DNA of 49,364 nucleotides from assembly GCA_016188455.1 (NCBI GenBank), contig JACPHR010000006.1, positions 1 to 49,364 of the forward strand, read 5' to 3'. Each line of letters begins with the position of its first letter. Within the stretch, counting starts at the first letter, position 1. Origin of the DNA: Candidatus Tayloriibacteriota bacterium. GTDB taxonomy: Bacteria > Patescibacteriota > Minisyncoccia > Phycocordibacterales > SIBU01. Both the position numbers and the translations under genes were made by a program. The notes under the pieces were generated by a model that was not told where the DNA came from, ran no database searches, and was given only the letters and a program-made list of their open reading frames with translations. Of this stretch, positions 19,190 to 27,904 are shown one piece after another.

Positions 19190-19547
19190 CCGCCGAACGG
19201 CGGATGGACAACAAAAAATCCCGCCCTTGTTGCACAATACAAAATTGCGCAATAAGGGCGGGATTCTAAATTCCGCGGTGCCACCTTATATATTTCTAGA
19301 ATCAAGAATCATGAATTAGGAATCATGGTCCAGAAACCAGAAAATCTTATCAGCTCGTGCTCCTTGCGGAAGAAACTGATTATCTCTGTTACGGGAGAAC
19401 CCGGACACCCACGTTGCTTTTTTAGAAAGCTTAGCAGGAACCACCTTGCTCCAATTACTTGGAAGCGACCTAAGCCCAACCCCTTAAAGTCTCCTTATAA
19501 GGGACCTAGACCGAAGATTTTGTTAATTTGACTGTGCCTTCTAGCAA
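19190..19547 (-). promoter_or_regulatory. T-box riboswitch-type leader of the PEP-synthase-like gene
   Basis: Minus strand AAGGTGGCACCGCGGAA (19271-19287) followed by ATCCCGCCCTTATTGCGCAA...TTGTGCAACAAGGGCGGGATTTTTTGT terminator (19218-19264); sigma70-type promoter TTGACA-16-TATAAT at 19577-19550. Confidence 0.78.
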
Positions 19548-19628
19548 TGATTATACATATAGACATTTTGGTGTCAAGCTTGCAATCAAATTGCTGTTGT
19601 GTCATACTTTTACCAGTCAGAAAACTGC

Positions 19629-19702
19629 GGGCGTGTAGCTCAGTGTAGAGCAGCGGTCTCCAAAACCGTCGGTCGAGGGTTCAATGCCCTCCACGCCCGC
19701 CA
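19629..19702 (+). tRNA. tRNA-Trp(CCA)
   Basis: GGGCGTG/CACGCCC acceptor stem, anticodon loop CTCCAAA, T arm GAGGGTTCAATGCCCTC, encoded 3' CCA. Confidence 0.92.
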
Positions 19703-19788
19703 TCTAGCGTCCTGGAAATGGTAAACACTATAAGTCACCCAAATAAAAGGCCCTCGAAATGAGGGTCTTGTGTTTTTATTTGCGCGTA

Positions 19789-20961
19789 TTAGACACTTCT
19801 GTTCTTAACGCCACAAACAACGATGTAGGCGCCGAAATAGGCATCACCTAAAGCCAGACTTCTGTCCAGCCTCTCAACGAAGCTCGCGACAGCTTGCTCT
19901 GTGTAAACATCATTGGGTAAGATTGCACCAACAGTAGGATGGGTAGAAACTTGAGTAACGGAGAGTAATCTGCCGGTAAACAAGTTCTCCACCTTGTCAA
20001 CACTGTAGGCTTCCGCATACACGGGTATAATTTTACCCTTACAGTGAACTTCGAGGTAGTTCTCATTCACATTTATTTCTGCGGCAAGCGTTAACGGCCA
20101 TGGCAGAAAGGTCCGATAGGCAAGGGCTTGGGCATTGTAGAACGATACGAAGAATTGCCCCTCCGGTTTCAGCACCCGTTCGATTTCAGCCAGAAGTCCT
20201 GAAATGTTCTGAATGTCGCTTCCGGTTCCCTGGTTCATAACGACAAGAGAAACGGAGTCATTGGCAAGCGGAATGCCCATCTCAATGTCGTGAACCTCAA
20301 AGTAGACATTCCGGTTGTGACGTTCGGCCGCGTGCCGTAGCGCTACTTCAATCATGTCCGGACTCACATCGTAACCGAAACGTTGCCTGAAACGAGGCCC
20401 AAACTGCAAGGCCACCCGTCCTGTAGCACAGCCAAGGTCCACTATTGCTTCGTGATGCGGAAGCGACTCGACCATCTGACCCAGAATTTCTTCCTCGTAC
20501 GCTTGGTGGAGTCGCGTTGACACAAACTCTTTCCCGTACTCCTTGTCGTACGTTGGTGCCCACATTTTAGTGAGTTCAATGAGATTGGCCCGCAACCGTT
20601 TGTGCCACGATTCTTTGTCGACGTGCACGGTTACCTCTCCGTTGCAGCTATCTTTGAGAATCATCTGCTGTTTGCAAGATTCTCCGATGACTGAATAGAG
20701 AAGGGACCTCGCGAACAGAGGGTCAATTCCTTCTGTGTCTGCCCACTTACCAACTTCCTCGAGCCGCTCTTTCTCCTTATCACCCCGATAGAGTGGTAAT
20801 TTGGCAACCATCTTAACTTTTGCTACCTCACGAGCCAATTGGACTCGTCGTGCCATAAGGTGAACCAGTAAGTGGTCAGTTTTTCCCAGACATGCACTGA
20901 TAGATTTGAGCTTACCTTGAGCCCATGCTTCCCAGTCTGTTGCATCTACAAAAACATCCAT
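19789..20961 (-). CDS. Fusion: chorismate mutase (AroQ-like) domain plus SAM-dependent methyltransferase
   Basis: LLVHLMARRVQLAREVAKVKMVAKLPLYRGDKEKERLEEVGKWADTEGIDPLFARSLLYSVIGESCKQQ resembles type II chorismate mutase; IVDLGCATGRVALQFG...YDVSPDMIEVA is class I MTase. Confidence 0.8.
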   Translation of the reverse strand: MDVFVDATDWEAWAQGKLKSISACLGKTDHLLVHLMARRVQLAREVAKVKMVAKLPLYRGDKEKERLEEVGKWADTEGIDPLFARSLLYSVIGESCKQQMILKDSCNGEVTVHVDKESWHKRLRANLIELTKMWAPTYDKEYGKEFVSTRLHQAYEEEILGQMVESLPHHEAIVDLGCATGRVALQFGPRFRQRFGYDVSPDMIEVALRHAAERHNRNVYFEVHDIEMGIPLANDSVSLVVMNQGTGSDIQNISGLLAEIERVLKPEGQFFVSFYNAQALAYRTFLPWPLTLAAEINVNENYLEVHCKGKIIPVYAEAYSVDKVENLFTGRLLSVTQVSTHPTVGAILPNDVYTEQAVASFVERLDRSLALGDAYFGAYIVVCGVKNRSV

Positions 20962-21057
20962 AAAAATGCCTTTCAAAGTTCATTATGATTAACGGTTGTT
21001 TACAATCCGATTCTGCCGAGAATCTTAATACTCAAAAATCAATCTGTCAACCAAAAG

Positions 21058-21086
21058 AAAACCGCCCGGCAAAACCGGACGGTTCG
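21058..21086 (-). terminator. Rho-independent terminator downstream of trpS
   Basis: Minus strand GAACCGTCCGGTTTTGCCGGGCGGTTTTC. Confidence 0.75.
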
Positions 21087-21094
21087 AGTCACGA

Positions 21095-22102
21095 TCAATA
21101 GATAACAATACCCATTTTTTCTCTCACCTCGGCAACCGTTTCCGAGATGATACGGCGGGCTTGTTTACCGCCCTCATGAAGAATTTCAACCACCTCGGAA
21201 CGTTTGCTGTCCAACTCTTGTCGCTTCGCTTGAAATGGTTCAATGAGTTTCGCAAGATTGTCCACGAGAAGATTCTTGCACTCAACGCAGCCAATCTCGG
21301 CCCCCCGACATTGTCGGCCAACCCGAGAGAGTTCGGCCTCGGGTGTAACCAGCGCATGAACCGGGTACACAGACAGGCACTTATTCGGGTCCCCTGGGTC
21401 GGAACGAGTTTTCCGAGCAGGATCCGTAATGCCGTCTTTCAAATAACGGCGACGCATGTCATCAATAGGGGCTCCTATGTCAACGGCGTTAACCGCGTCT
21501 GACTTACCCATCTTCTCGCCGTTGAGACCGGGCACCTTGATTTTCTCTTTTATAGCCTCCGGCATGGGGAACGTTTCCCCATAACGATTGTTGAAACGCC
21601 GGGCTAGTTCACGCGCCAGTTCAACATTGGCCGTCTGGTCTTCGCCAACGGGAATAACCGTCGCTTTGGGACCAAGGATATCTGCCGCCATGAGAACCGG
21701 ATAAGTCACGAGGCCGAGCGTTGCTGACCCGTGTTTACGAACGAGGTCTTTTACCGTGGTCAAACCTTGCAGTCTGCCGAGGGGTTGGAGCATGCTCAAA
21801 CATAGTGACAATTCGGCAATCTCCGGCACGCTTGACTGGGCGTAGATTATTGACTTTTCTGGGTCAAGACCGGCCGCCAGATAGTCCGTCACCATTTCAA
21901 TGAGGTTGCCTCGCAACTTTGTCGGGTCGGGACATTCCGTCAAGGAGTGCCAATCAGCGACAAAATACATGCACCTATTGCTACCCGTCTGGTATTCAAC
22001 AAAATGTCGGACTGCGCCAAGATAGTTGCCTAAATGCAACCGTCCGGTGGCGCGAATACCTGACAAAACTACTGCTTTCTTTTCTGTAATTTCAGAGTTC
22101 AT
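21095..22102 (-). CDS. trpS: Tryptophanyl-tRNA synthetase
   Basis: SGIRATGRLHLGNYLGAVRHF, PVGEDQTANVELARE, GEKMGKSD. Confidence 0.95.
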   Translation of the reverse strand: MNSEITEKKAVVLSGIRATGRLHLGNYLGAVRHFVEYQTGSNRCMYFVADWHSLTECPDPTKLRGNLIEMVTDYLAAGLDPEKSIIYAQSSVPEIAELSLCLSMLQPLGRLQGLTTVKDLVRKHGSATLGLVTYPVLMAADILGPKATVIPVGEDQTANVELARELARRFNNRYGETFPMPEAIKEKIKVPGLNGEKMGKSDAVNAVDIGAPIDDMRRRYLKDGITDPARKTRSDPGDPNKCLSVYPVHALVTPEAELSRVGRQCRGAEIGCVECKNLLVDNLAKLIEPFQAKRQELDSKRSEVVEILHEGGKQARRIISETVAEVREKMGIVIY

Positions 22103-22425
22103 AAGTCGTAAGGAATTCCGTCAATGAGTGCTTGACATTTGATTTCTACTGGCGCAACCCCGATTCCATCGGGGCGCTTCGTTATGGTTGGAAAACGCTG
22201 CCACGACATGCTCAATGCGACATATTCTGGTGCCACGGTGTGACCGCAATGATCACAAACAACTGTGTCACCTCGAATAGTCGCTGAAACATAGGAACCG
22301 CACTGGCTACACTGAACGAGAGGTGAATTGCATCTCGGACACCAACGACGATTCGAAGCTGGGTCGTTGATAACACCCGAAGTGACGAAGCCACAATCAG
22401 GTTTCTCACAAGTAAAAATAGGCAT
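22099..22425 (-). CDS. Zinc-ribbon protein translationally coupled to trpS
   Basis: CxxC-type pairs CEKPDC, CPRC, CSQC, CDHC; 4-nt overlap with the trpS start. Confidence 0.75.
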   Translation of the reverse strand: MPIFTCEKPDCGFVTSGVINDPASNRRWCPRCNSPLVQCSQCGSYVSATIRGDTVVCDHCGHTVAPEYVALSMSWQRFPTITKRPDGIGVAPVEIKCQALIDGIPYDL

Positions 22426-22494
22426 AGAAACAAAGGGAAAATTGTTTAAGAGCTTCAAAAAGGCTCATATGAACCTTTCGGTTTGTCTGTATTG

Positions 22495-22522
22495 ACAATA
22501 GCAACCCCCTAAAATTTGTCAA
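22495..22522 (-). promoter_or_regulatory. Sigma70-type promoter for zinc ribbon-trpS
   Basis: TTGACA-16 nt-TATTGT on minus strand. Confidence 0.65.
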
Positions 22523-22563
22523 CCAGAAATCGCGCTGTCTGACAATGACGATTGTGGTGGCGG

Positions 22564-22592
22564 TTGACAAGAACCGCTCAATCGGCTAGCAT
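22564..22592 (+). promoter_or_regulatory. Sigma70-type promoter for the 22600 transcript
   Basis: TTGACA-17 nt-TAGCAT. Confidence 0.7.
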
Positions 22593-22599
22593 AAACCCC

Positions 22600-22736
22600 A
22601 TGTTAGGAAACAGAAAAAATCCGTTCGCGCATACTCATGCCAACCTAGAGTCAAGGGCTGGTGTTTGTGATGCGTAATTTTTTTGTTTCCTAATCTCATT
22701 ACAAAAACGAGTCCTTGAGTGAGGACTCGTTTTTGC
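22600..22736 (+). ncRNA. Candidate structured RNA (sRNA or leader/attenuator of hisI)
   Basis: 16-bp helix 22603-22618 with 22678-22693 (one G-U), nested CGCAT/ATGCG and CCA-ACC/GGG-TGG helices, then a terminator hairpin AACGAGTCCttgagtgaGGACTCGTTTTT. Confidence 0.6.
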
Positions 22737-22805
22737 GTTGCGCAAGGATGCCGTATGCGCAAAATTGGTCTGCGTCCAGATATTGTTCTTTAACAAAAAG
22801 GACTT

Positions 22806-23210
22806 ATGAGAAATGTAACTGTGTTAATACCGCAGTTCAACAGCGACGGGCTGGTTCCCGTTGTGGTTCAAGACGTAAATACAGGAGCTGTTCTTATGCT
22901 CGCCTACACCGACAAAGCGGGTTTTGAAGAAACGCTCGCCACCGGCTATGCTGTCTTCTTCTCCCGCAGCAGAAAGTGTCGGTGGAAGAAAGGCGAGCAG
23001 AGCGGCAATGTTCTGCCGGTAATCCAAATTAGCATTGACTGCGACGGAGATACAATCGTCTACAAGGTATCGGCTGGGTTCAAACCAGTTTGCCATACCG
23101 GTAAAAAAAGTTGTTTCTTCCGGTCAGTCATCGGCTCGTCGCTTGAGCAGGCCGGCCTGTCTCTCAAGATTGAGATTCTGCCAGTGCATCCAAATATAAG
23201 CGGCTTCTGA
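22806..23210 (+). CDS. hisI: Phosphoribosyl-AMP cyclohydrolase
   Basis: VLMLAYTDKAGFEETLATGYAVFFSRSRKCRWKKGEQSGN, DCDGD, CHTGKKSCFFR. Confidence 0.9.
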   Translation: MRNVTVLIPQFNSDGLVPVVVQDVNTGAVLMLAYTDKAGFEETLATGYAVFFSRSRKCRWKKGEQSGNVLPVIQISIDCDGDTIVYKVSAGFKPVCHTGKKSCFFRSVIGSSLEQAGLSLKIEILPVHPNISGF

Positions 23211-23226
23211 TTAAAGTCGCTTCGCG

Positions 23227-23261
23227 CGGCGTCAAACAAGTTTGACGCCGCTTTTCTTTGA
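23227..23261 (+). terminator. Terminator after hisI
   Basis: GCGGCGTCAAACaaGTTTGACGCCGCTTTTCTTT. Confidence 0.85.
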
Positions 23262-23300
23262 TTATCTTCGGGCGTCGCCGCAGAATTTTACCCTCTCTTG

Positions 23301-23343
23301 CGCCCCACCCACCCCGCCCGCCGCGGGCGGGGTGGGTGGGGCG
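23301..23343. repeat. Palindrome, 21-bp arms, 1-nt loop
   Basis: CGCCCCACCCACCCCGCCCGC-c-GCGGGCGGGGTGGGTGGGGCG. Confidence 0.95.
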
Positions 23344-23483
23344 GAACTGGATTTTTTGTTGTATCATTGCGTTAGAGACAACCGCTCGGGTAAGCGAATT
23401 TGTCGGAAGGAAAAATTATTATCCGCAAGCCGTCCACAGACGGACGGGCGGATAAGAAGAACCTTGAAAAAGGAATATCGGTT

Positions 23484-25907
23484 ATGAAAACAAAAATGAC
23501 TCTGCTAATCGCGGTTATGATGACGGTTTTGCTGGGAGAGAAAACTCAAACAAAGGCGAGTGAAACGGCGCCTCCCAACATGGCGCTGATTCCCGCCGGC
23601 CCATTCCAAATGGGCGACACATTCAGTGAAGGTGACCCCAACGAACTTCCGACACATACCGTCTATGTAAGCCCGTTTTACATTGATAAATACAAAGTGT
23701 CTAACAAGTTATGGGGCGAGGTGCGTCAGTGGGCCACCAACCACAACTACAACTTGGCGTGGGTTGATCCAGGAAATGGGGCAAATTATCCAGTTTACAA
23801 GGTCACATGGTATGACGCAATTAAATGGTGCAACGCGAGAAGTGAGAAGGAAGGAAGGGTGCCCGCATATTACACTTCCTCCACGCAAACGACAGTGTAT
23901 CATGAAGGACAAGTTGATATTAAAAACGATTGGGTGAATTGGAATGCGGGTTATCGGTTGCCGACAGAAGCGGAGTGGGAAAAGGCGGCGCGGGGTGGTT
24001 TGTCCGGCAAGCGGTTCCCGTGGGGAGACACCATCAGCCACAGTCAGGCCAATTACTACAGTTCCGATAAATATTCTTACGATATAGGGCCGTCTCGGGG
24101 CTATTACCTTCCAAAGGGGACTAGTCCGGTAGATTACTTCGCGCCCAACGGCTACGGACTCTACGACATGGCGGGGAACCTTCAGGAGTGGTGCTGGGAC
24201 TGGTATGGTTTTTATCCGACCGACGCGCAATACGATCCTCGAGGCCCGATCTCATTTCCGTTCTCGGATTTCGGATTCTTGTATTTTGGAAGAATAGTCC
24301 GTGGTGGAAGTTGGGGCATCGGAGCTTTGCACAGTCGGACTGCGAGTCGAGGTCCGTACCCCCCGTTCCTTGGAAGTGATAACTCCGGATTCCGTACCGT
24401 CCTACCCTCAACAGCTCTGGACCCGATAAGAGTAATTCAAACCCAACCGGTGCAACCAACATATAGTGATGGTCCAAAAAAGGAAGACGGTAAGGACAGT
24501 TTGGTATTGGTAACGCATGGGTGGCAACCGATATTGAAACCCATTGATATATCGTGGGTGGATAGCATGACCAATACCATCCGTAAGTACTTGGTCAATC
24601 AGGGCTTAAACAATTGGCAGGTTGTTGCTTACAAATGGGCAGAAAAGGCTCATACACCCTTACCAGAATCTGCTCTTGATCGTGGCAAGGAAGAAGGCGT
24701 AATCTTGGGCAGATACATCGCCAGTCAAGGATTCGGTCATGTCCACCTTATTGGCCACAGCGCCGGAGCGGGACTGATTCAAACCGCTTCGGAAACCATC
24801 AAGGCTCTACGTCCTGACACCCTAGCCCACCTCACCTTTTTGGACGCCTTCGTTGGCTTCAATTATGAGGAGCGGGGTAACTACGGCAAGGGAGCGAACT
24901 GGTCTGACAGTTACTTCTCAAGAGACTTCGAGACTAGTGGTGAAATCTATCCGTTCACGGAAAGTCAGTTGGAGCACGCCTACAATGTAGATGTCACCTA
25001 CCTGGACCCTCACAAGCCACAGGTGGATGGATACATATCAACCTCGAGCGGAATCAGCGAACCGTGTCGGGTGACAAAAACAACGCACGGCTGGCCCATT
25101 GACTTCTATGCCAACACCATCATGGGAACCGCAACATCGGAATATCAGGGCTTCGGCTTCCCATTAAGCAAGGAGGGTGGCAACTGGGATTATGCCTTAA
25201 ACAATTACACTCCCGGGAACAAAACGCCGCATCTTCTGGGAACTCCAGACCCTCCGTGCTTTGAGTACTTGTATACAAGTACTCCGGCCGTCATCGGTCC
25301 GACGATGAACTTCTCGGACTCGCCCACCCAGCAGAGCCTTACCGGTCTCATCCAAAAGAACGGTGGCGGTATCAAGTTGACGACAGATTCGCCGGCTTGG
25401 CTCGCAACATTTGTCACCGTGACCAACCCGGCCAACCTAGTCTCCTTTGACGCCGAGTTTGTAAGCGTCACTGGGGCGCAGGGACTGCTGTCGGTCTACT
25501 GGGACACAAATACGATTGGGTCAGTTGACGAACGGGCTGTACAACCAGGACTTCAACACTACTCGTTTGGGTTCCCAAGAGTGACCGGCAACAGCTCTCA
25601 CGTGCTCGGGTTCCGAGTTGACCCGTTCACCAATATCGCCTCAAGCGTTATAGTCACGAATGTCAGCTTGGGTCTCGTAGGACCAGACCAGCCGTTTTCA
25701 CTGGTCATAACTACGAACAAGGTCAATGGACTGCAGGTCTACCAGCTAAATAGTCAAGCGAGGTTCAACTACACCGTAGAAACCTCCACAAACCTCATTG
25801 ATTGGAAGACTATCGCAATCCTAGTCAACACAAACGGAGTTGTCCGTTTCATTGACCCAAACACAAACAACGCACCCGCAAGATTTTATCGAGCGGTGGT
25901 ACCTTAG
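23484..25907 (+). CDS. Secreted protein: formylglycine-generating-enzyme-like (SUMF1) domain, alpha/beta-hydrolase domain, C-terminal FYRA-type module
   Basis: Signal peptide MKTKMTLLIAVMMTVLLG; MALIPAGPFQMGD...YRLPTEAEWEKAARGG...GNLQEWCWDWY; HLIGHSAGAGL; C-terminus VETSTNLIDWKTIAILVNTNGVVRFIDPNTNNAPARFYRAVVP. Confidence 0.85.
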   Translation: MKTKMTLLIAVMMTVLLGEKTQTKASETAPPNMALIPAGPFQMGDTFSEGDPNELPTHTVYVSPFYIDKYKVSNKLWGEVRQWATNHNYNLAWVDPGNGANYPVYKVTWYDAIKWCNARSEKEGRVPAYYTSSTQTTVYHEGQVDIKNDWVNWNAGYRLPTEAEWEKAARGGLSGKRFPWGDTISHSQANYYSSDKYSYDIGPSRGYYLPKGTSPVDYFAPNGYGLYDMAGNLQEWCWDWYGFYPTDAQYDPRGPISFPFSDFGFLYFGRIVRGGSWGIGALHSRTASRGPYPPFLGSDNSGFRTVLPSTALDPIRVIQTQPVQPTYSDGPKKEDGKDSLVLVTHGWQPILKPIDISWVDSMTNTIRKYLVNQGLNNWQVVAYKWAEKAHTPLPESALDRGKEEGVILGRYIASQGFGHVHLIGHSAGAGLIQTASETIKALRPDTLAHLTFLDAFVGFNYEERGNYGKGANWSDSYFSRDFETSGEIYPFTESQLEHAYNVDVTYLDPHKPQVDGYISTSSGISEPCRVTKTTHGWPIDFYANTIMGTATSEYQGFGFPLSKEGGNWDYALNNYTPGNKTPHLLGTPDPPCFEYLYTSTPAVIGPTMNFSDSPTQQSLTGLIQKNGGGIKLTTDSPAWLATFVTVTNPANLVSFDAEFVSVTGAQGLLSVYWDTNTIGSVDERAVQPGLQHYSFGFPRVTGNSSHVLGFRVDPFTNIASSVIVTNVSLGLVGPDQPFSLVITTNKVNGLQVYQLNSQARFNYTVETSTNLIDWKTIAILVNTNGVVRFIDPNTNNAPARFYRAVVP

Positions 25908-25948
25908 TTCTTTTTGTTATTCACAGAGCTCACGCAGGTGGGCTCTTT

Positions 25949-26254
25949 TTATTGTTTGGATTTGATGCGACCAACCAGAAAACCGATAAGGGAGCAAACG
26001 ACAAACCAGCCTGCCACACTACCCACCGGTACAAAAACAAATGGCAATCGATAATGGAAAAATGGATCCAAATTATCAAATAGAATTGCGAAAGGAAAAA
26101 TCGGGCTTGTAATGATGAAAGGTAGGCAAAGGAAACTTCCCGGGGAAGTATCAAGTATATTACAAGAATAAAACAGAACCACAAAAATAAGTGTTATCCC
26201 TCCCCCAATCACCCCGCCCCGGAGCCAATACGGCCAATTTTTCCAAAATTTCAT
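25949..26254 (-). CDS. Small hypothetical membrane protein
   Basis: ORF with hydrophobic segments starting MKFWKNWPYWLRGGVIGGG. Confidence 0.55.
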   Translation of the reverse strand: MKFWKNWPYWLRGGVIGGGITLIFVVLFYSCNILDTSPGSFLCLPFIITSPIFPFAILFDNLDPFFHYRLPFVFVPVGSVAGWFVVCSLIGFLVGRIKSKQ

Positions 26255-26422
26255 AGAGTTTAGTTAGAAAATTTTCTGTCAGCCGCCAATAAGCTGGCGT
26301 GCCTGTTTTCGCAAAGCAGTCAATGTTTCTTTTTCAAGTTCGCTAAAAATGAGTGACCTGTTTTAATGTTTTCATGCCTTTAATGTGAAGCCGAATCATT
26401 CGGATATTGGCTAAGAGTGCAT

Positions 26423-26749
26423 TTACAATCTCAACATCTTTTTAATCTCCAAACCTAGTAACTTGATTTCATTTGTCGAGAGAAAGCCGATTTTCGTTTC
26501 CAATCTTTTAACATCAACGGCTCTCAGCTGAAAAACCATGGCAATGGAGTTGGAGGATAAATTATTTGAAGCGGTTGGTGAAAACTGAATGGTATGCTCG
26601 AATCGTAATGCTCTGATGTTGGAAGTAAAAGGAACAACAATAACAATACGGGCAACAATACCAGAAACGACAACGGCCGGCCGTATGCCCGACTGTTCAT
26701 GTCCACCTGAATTCCCGGAGTTAATTATCCAAATCTCACCCTTCTTCAT
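26423..26749 (-). CDS. MazF/PemK-type endoribonuclease toxin
   Basis: MKKGEIWIINSG...IRPAVVVSG...VVPFTSNIRALRFEH. Confidence 0.85.
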   Translation of the reverse strand: MKKGEIWIINSGNSGGHEQSGIRPAVVVSGIVARIVIVVPFTSNIRALRFEHTIQFSPTASNNLSSNSIAMVFQLRAVDVKRLETKIGFLSTNEIKLLGLEIKKMLRL

Positions 26750-26751
26750 GA

Positions 26752-26964
26752 CTACAGGTTGCTTTTAGCTAATGCTTCATCACTTAAATAATCCCAAAAG
26801 TCGAGCTCCTTTTTGAACTCTAATTCTCCCTTGATAGCATCCAAGTAAAATAGAGATGCTCTTTCAAGAATATCCTTTTCCTCAACGCCCAGAACCTTTG
26901 AGGCGTCCCTTATACTAGTTCTTGTTTTTTTAGTCAGCATTTTCATATATGACCATAATACCAA
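26752..26964 (-). CDS. Putative antitoxin partner of the MazF-like toxin
   Basis: Small ORF immediately upstream on the same strand, ends DEALAKSNL. Confidence 0.6.
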   Translation of the reverse strand: MVLWSYMKMLTKKTRTSIRDASKVLGVEEKDILERASLFYLDAIKGELEFKKELDFWDYLSDEALAKSNL

Positions 26965-26998
26965 AATTATCCGCTTTTACAAACATGGTTCGTACCTT

Positions 26999-27230
26999 CT
27001 AAACCAATGCAAGTTCCACAAAAAACGTCGAGCCCTTGCCCTCGCCAAACGACTCCACCCAAACCCGGCCGCCGTGGGCTTTAATCATTTCTTTGGCGAC
27101 ATAAAGACCGAGGCCGGTGCCTAAAATATTCAACCTATTGTCTAATTCGCACGAATTAGACAATAGGTTTTTAGAAATTAACTTTTGACACGTCATCGGC
27201 GCGGGAGAACTTTTAAAAAAGTTCTTGCGG
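26999..27230 (-). pseudogene. Histidine kinase C-terminal remnant containing a palindrome
   Basis: [37 protein letters not shown] nearly identical to the end of the 29351-30967 kinase; palindrome 27132-27169. Confidence 0.85.
27132..27169. repeat. Palindrome, 18-bp arms, 2-nt loop
   Basis: AACCTATTGTCTAATTCG-ca-CGAATTAGACAATAGGTT. Confidence 0.95.
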
Positions 27231-27272
27231 AGTTTTCTTTATGATACCTGTATTGATGTCAGAGAAAGACAA

Positions 27273-27521
27273 TCAAGAAGCCGTGCTCATTTTACGTCCC
27301 GATTGGAGAAATTCGGCCATTTTGGGGAGCGTGGCTCGAAAATGGCGAGAAGCATTCAAGATCTCAAAACCGAGTACATTTCCGCTCCGGTCATACTCAA
27401 CCGAAATGCCAGGCGATAATTCTTCAAAACGGTCTTCGGCGCCAGCTCGAACAACCATCGAAAGCGCGTCTGCTTCCGCATCATAGTATATTTTCAGTTT
27501 TTTTTGTCTATTCGTAGCCAT
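27273..27521 (-). CDS. DUF2283-like protein
   Basis: LKIYYDAEADALSMVV...EELSPGISVEYDRSGNVLGFEILNASR. Confidence 0.75.
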   Translation of the reverse strand: MATNRQKKLKIYYDAEADALSMVVRAGAEDRFEELSPGISVEYDRSGNVLGFEILNASRHFRATLPKMAEFLQSGRKMSTAS

Positions 27522-27606
27522 CGTTTTGTTCTCACGCGATTAAGTTCCTGATTTCTTTTCAGAGGATGGATAGTAATAAGTTTCAGTATACTATTCCTTT
27601 CAAAAA

Positions 27607-27904
27607 ATGCAACCATATGTATAAGGCCACCCATCTTTGCACTCTTGGCCTCCGATTAGCTGGTAACGAGGCAATGATAGCATGTAGCCGACCGGCGACA
27701 GTTTGTTCTCAAAGGCGAAGTGTACCCGCTCAGTGTTGTAGAACACAAGGTAATCCAGTTTGCGTGGTAATCAACAAATTCCTCCTGCACGGTACGATTG
27801 AAACGTTCCATGTGGGCATTCATCTTCGGCGTCTTGGGGTAGGTATGGTAGTGGACGAGGTGCAGTCGTCTCAACTCTTCATCGAATGGAATCGAAATCC
27901 TCAA
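27607..27904 (-). pseudogene. IS481/IS3-type transposase C-terminal fragment (frameshifted)
   Basis: YPKTPKMNAHMERFNRTVQEEFVDYH then, in another frame, KLDYLVFYNTERVHFAFENKLSPVGYMLS...YTYGCIF. Confidence 0.8.

Noticed and set aside
18456-19319. 287-aa plus-strand ORF opposite the PEP-synthase-like gene and T-box
   Set aside because: Shadow ORF overlapping a supported CDS and leader on the other strand
22600-22677. 25-aa ORF MLGNRKNPFAHTHANLESRAGVCDA as a firm coding gene
   Set aside because: Coincides with a 16-bp long-range helix and has no SD; better described as structured RNA, though a leaderless leader peptide is not excluded
27566-27904. N-terminal part of the provided ORF 27566-28330 as rSAM coding sequence
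   Set aside because: It is antisense to transposase remnants and lacks any CxxxCxxC motif; only the 3' portion is rSAM/SPASM-like
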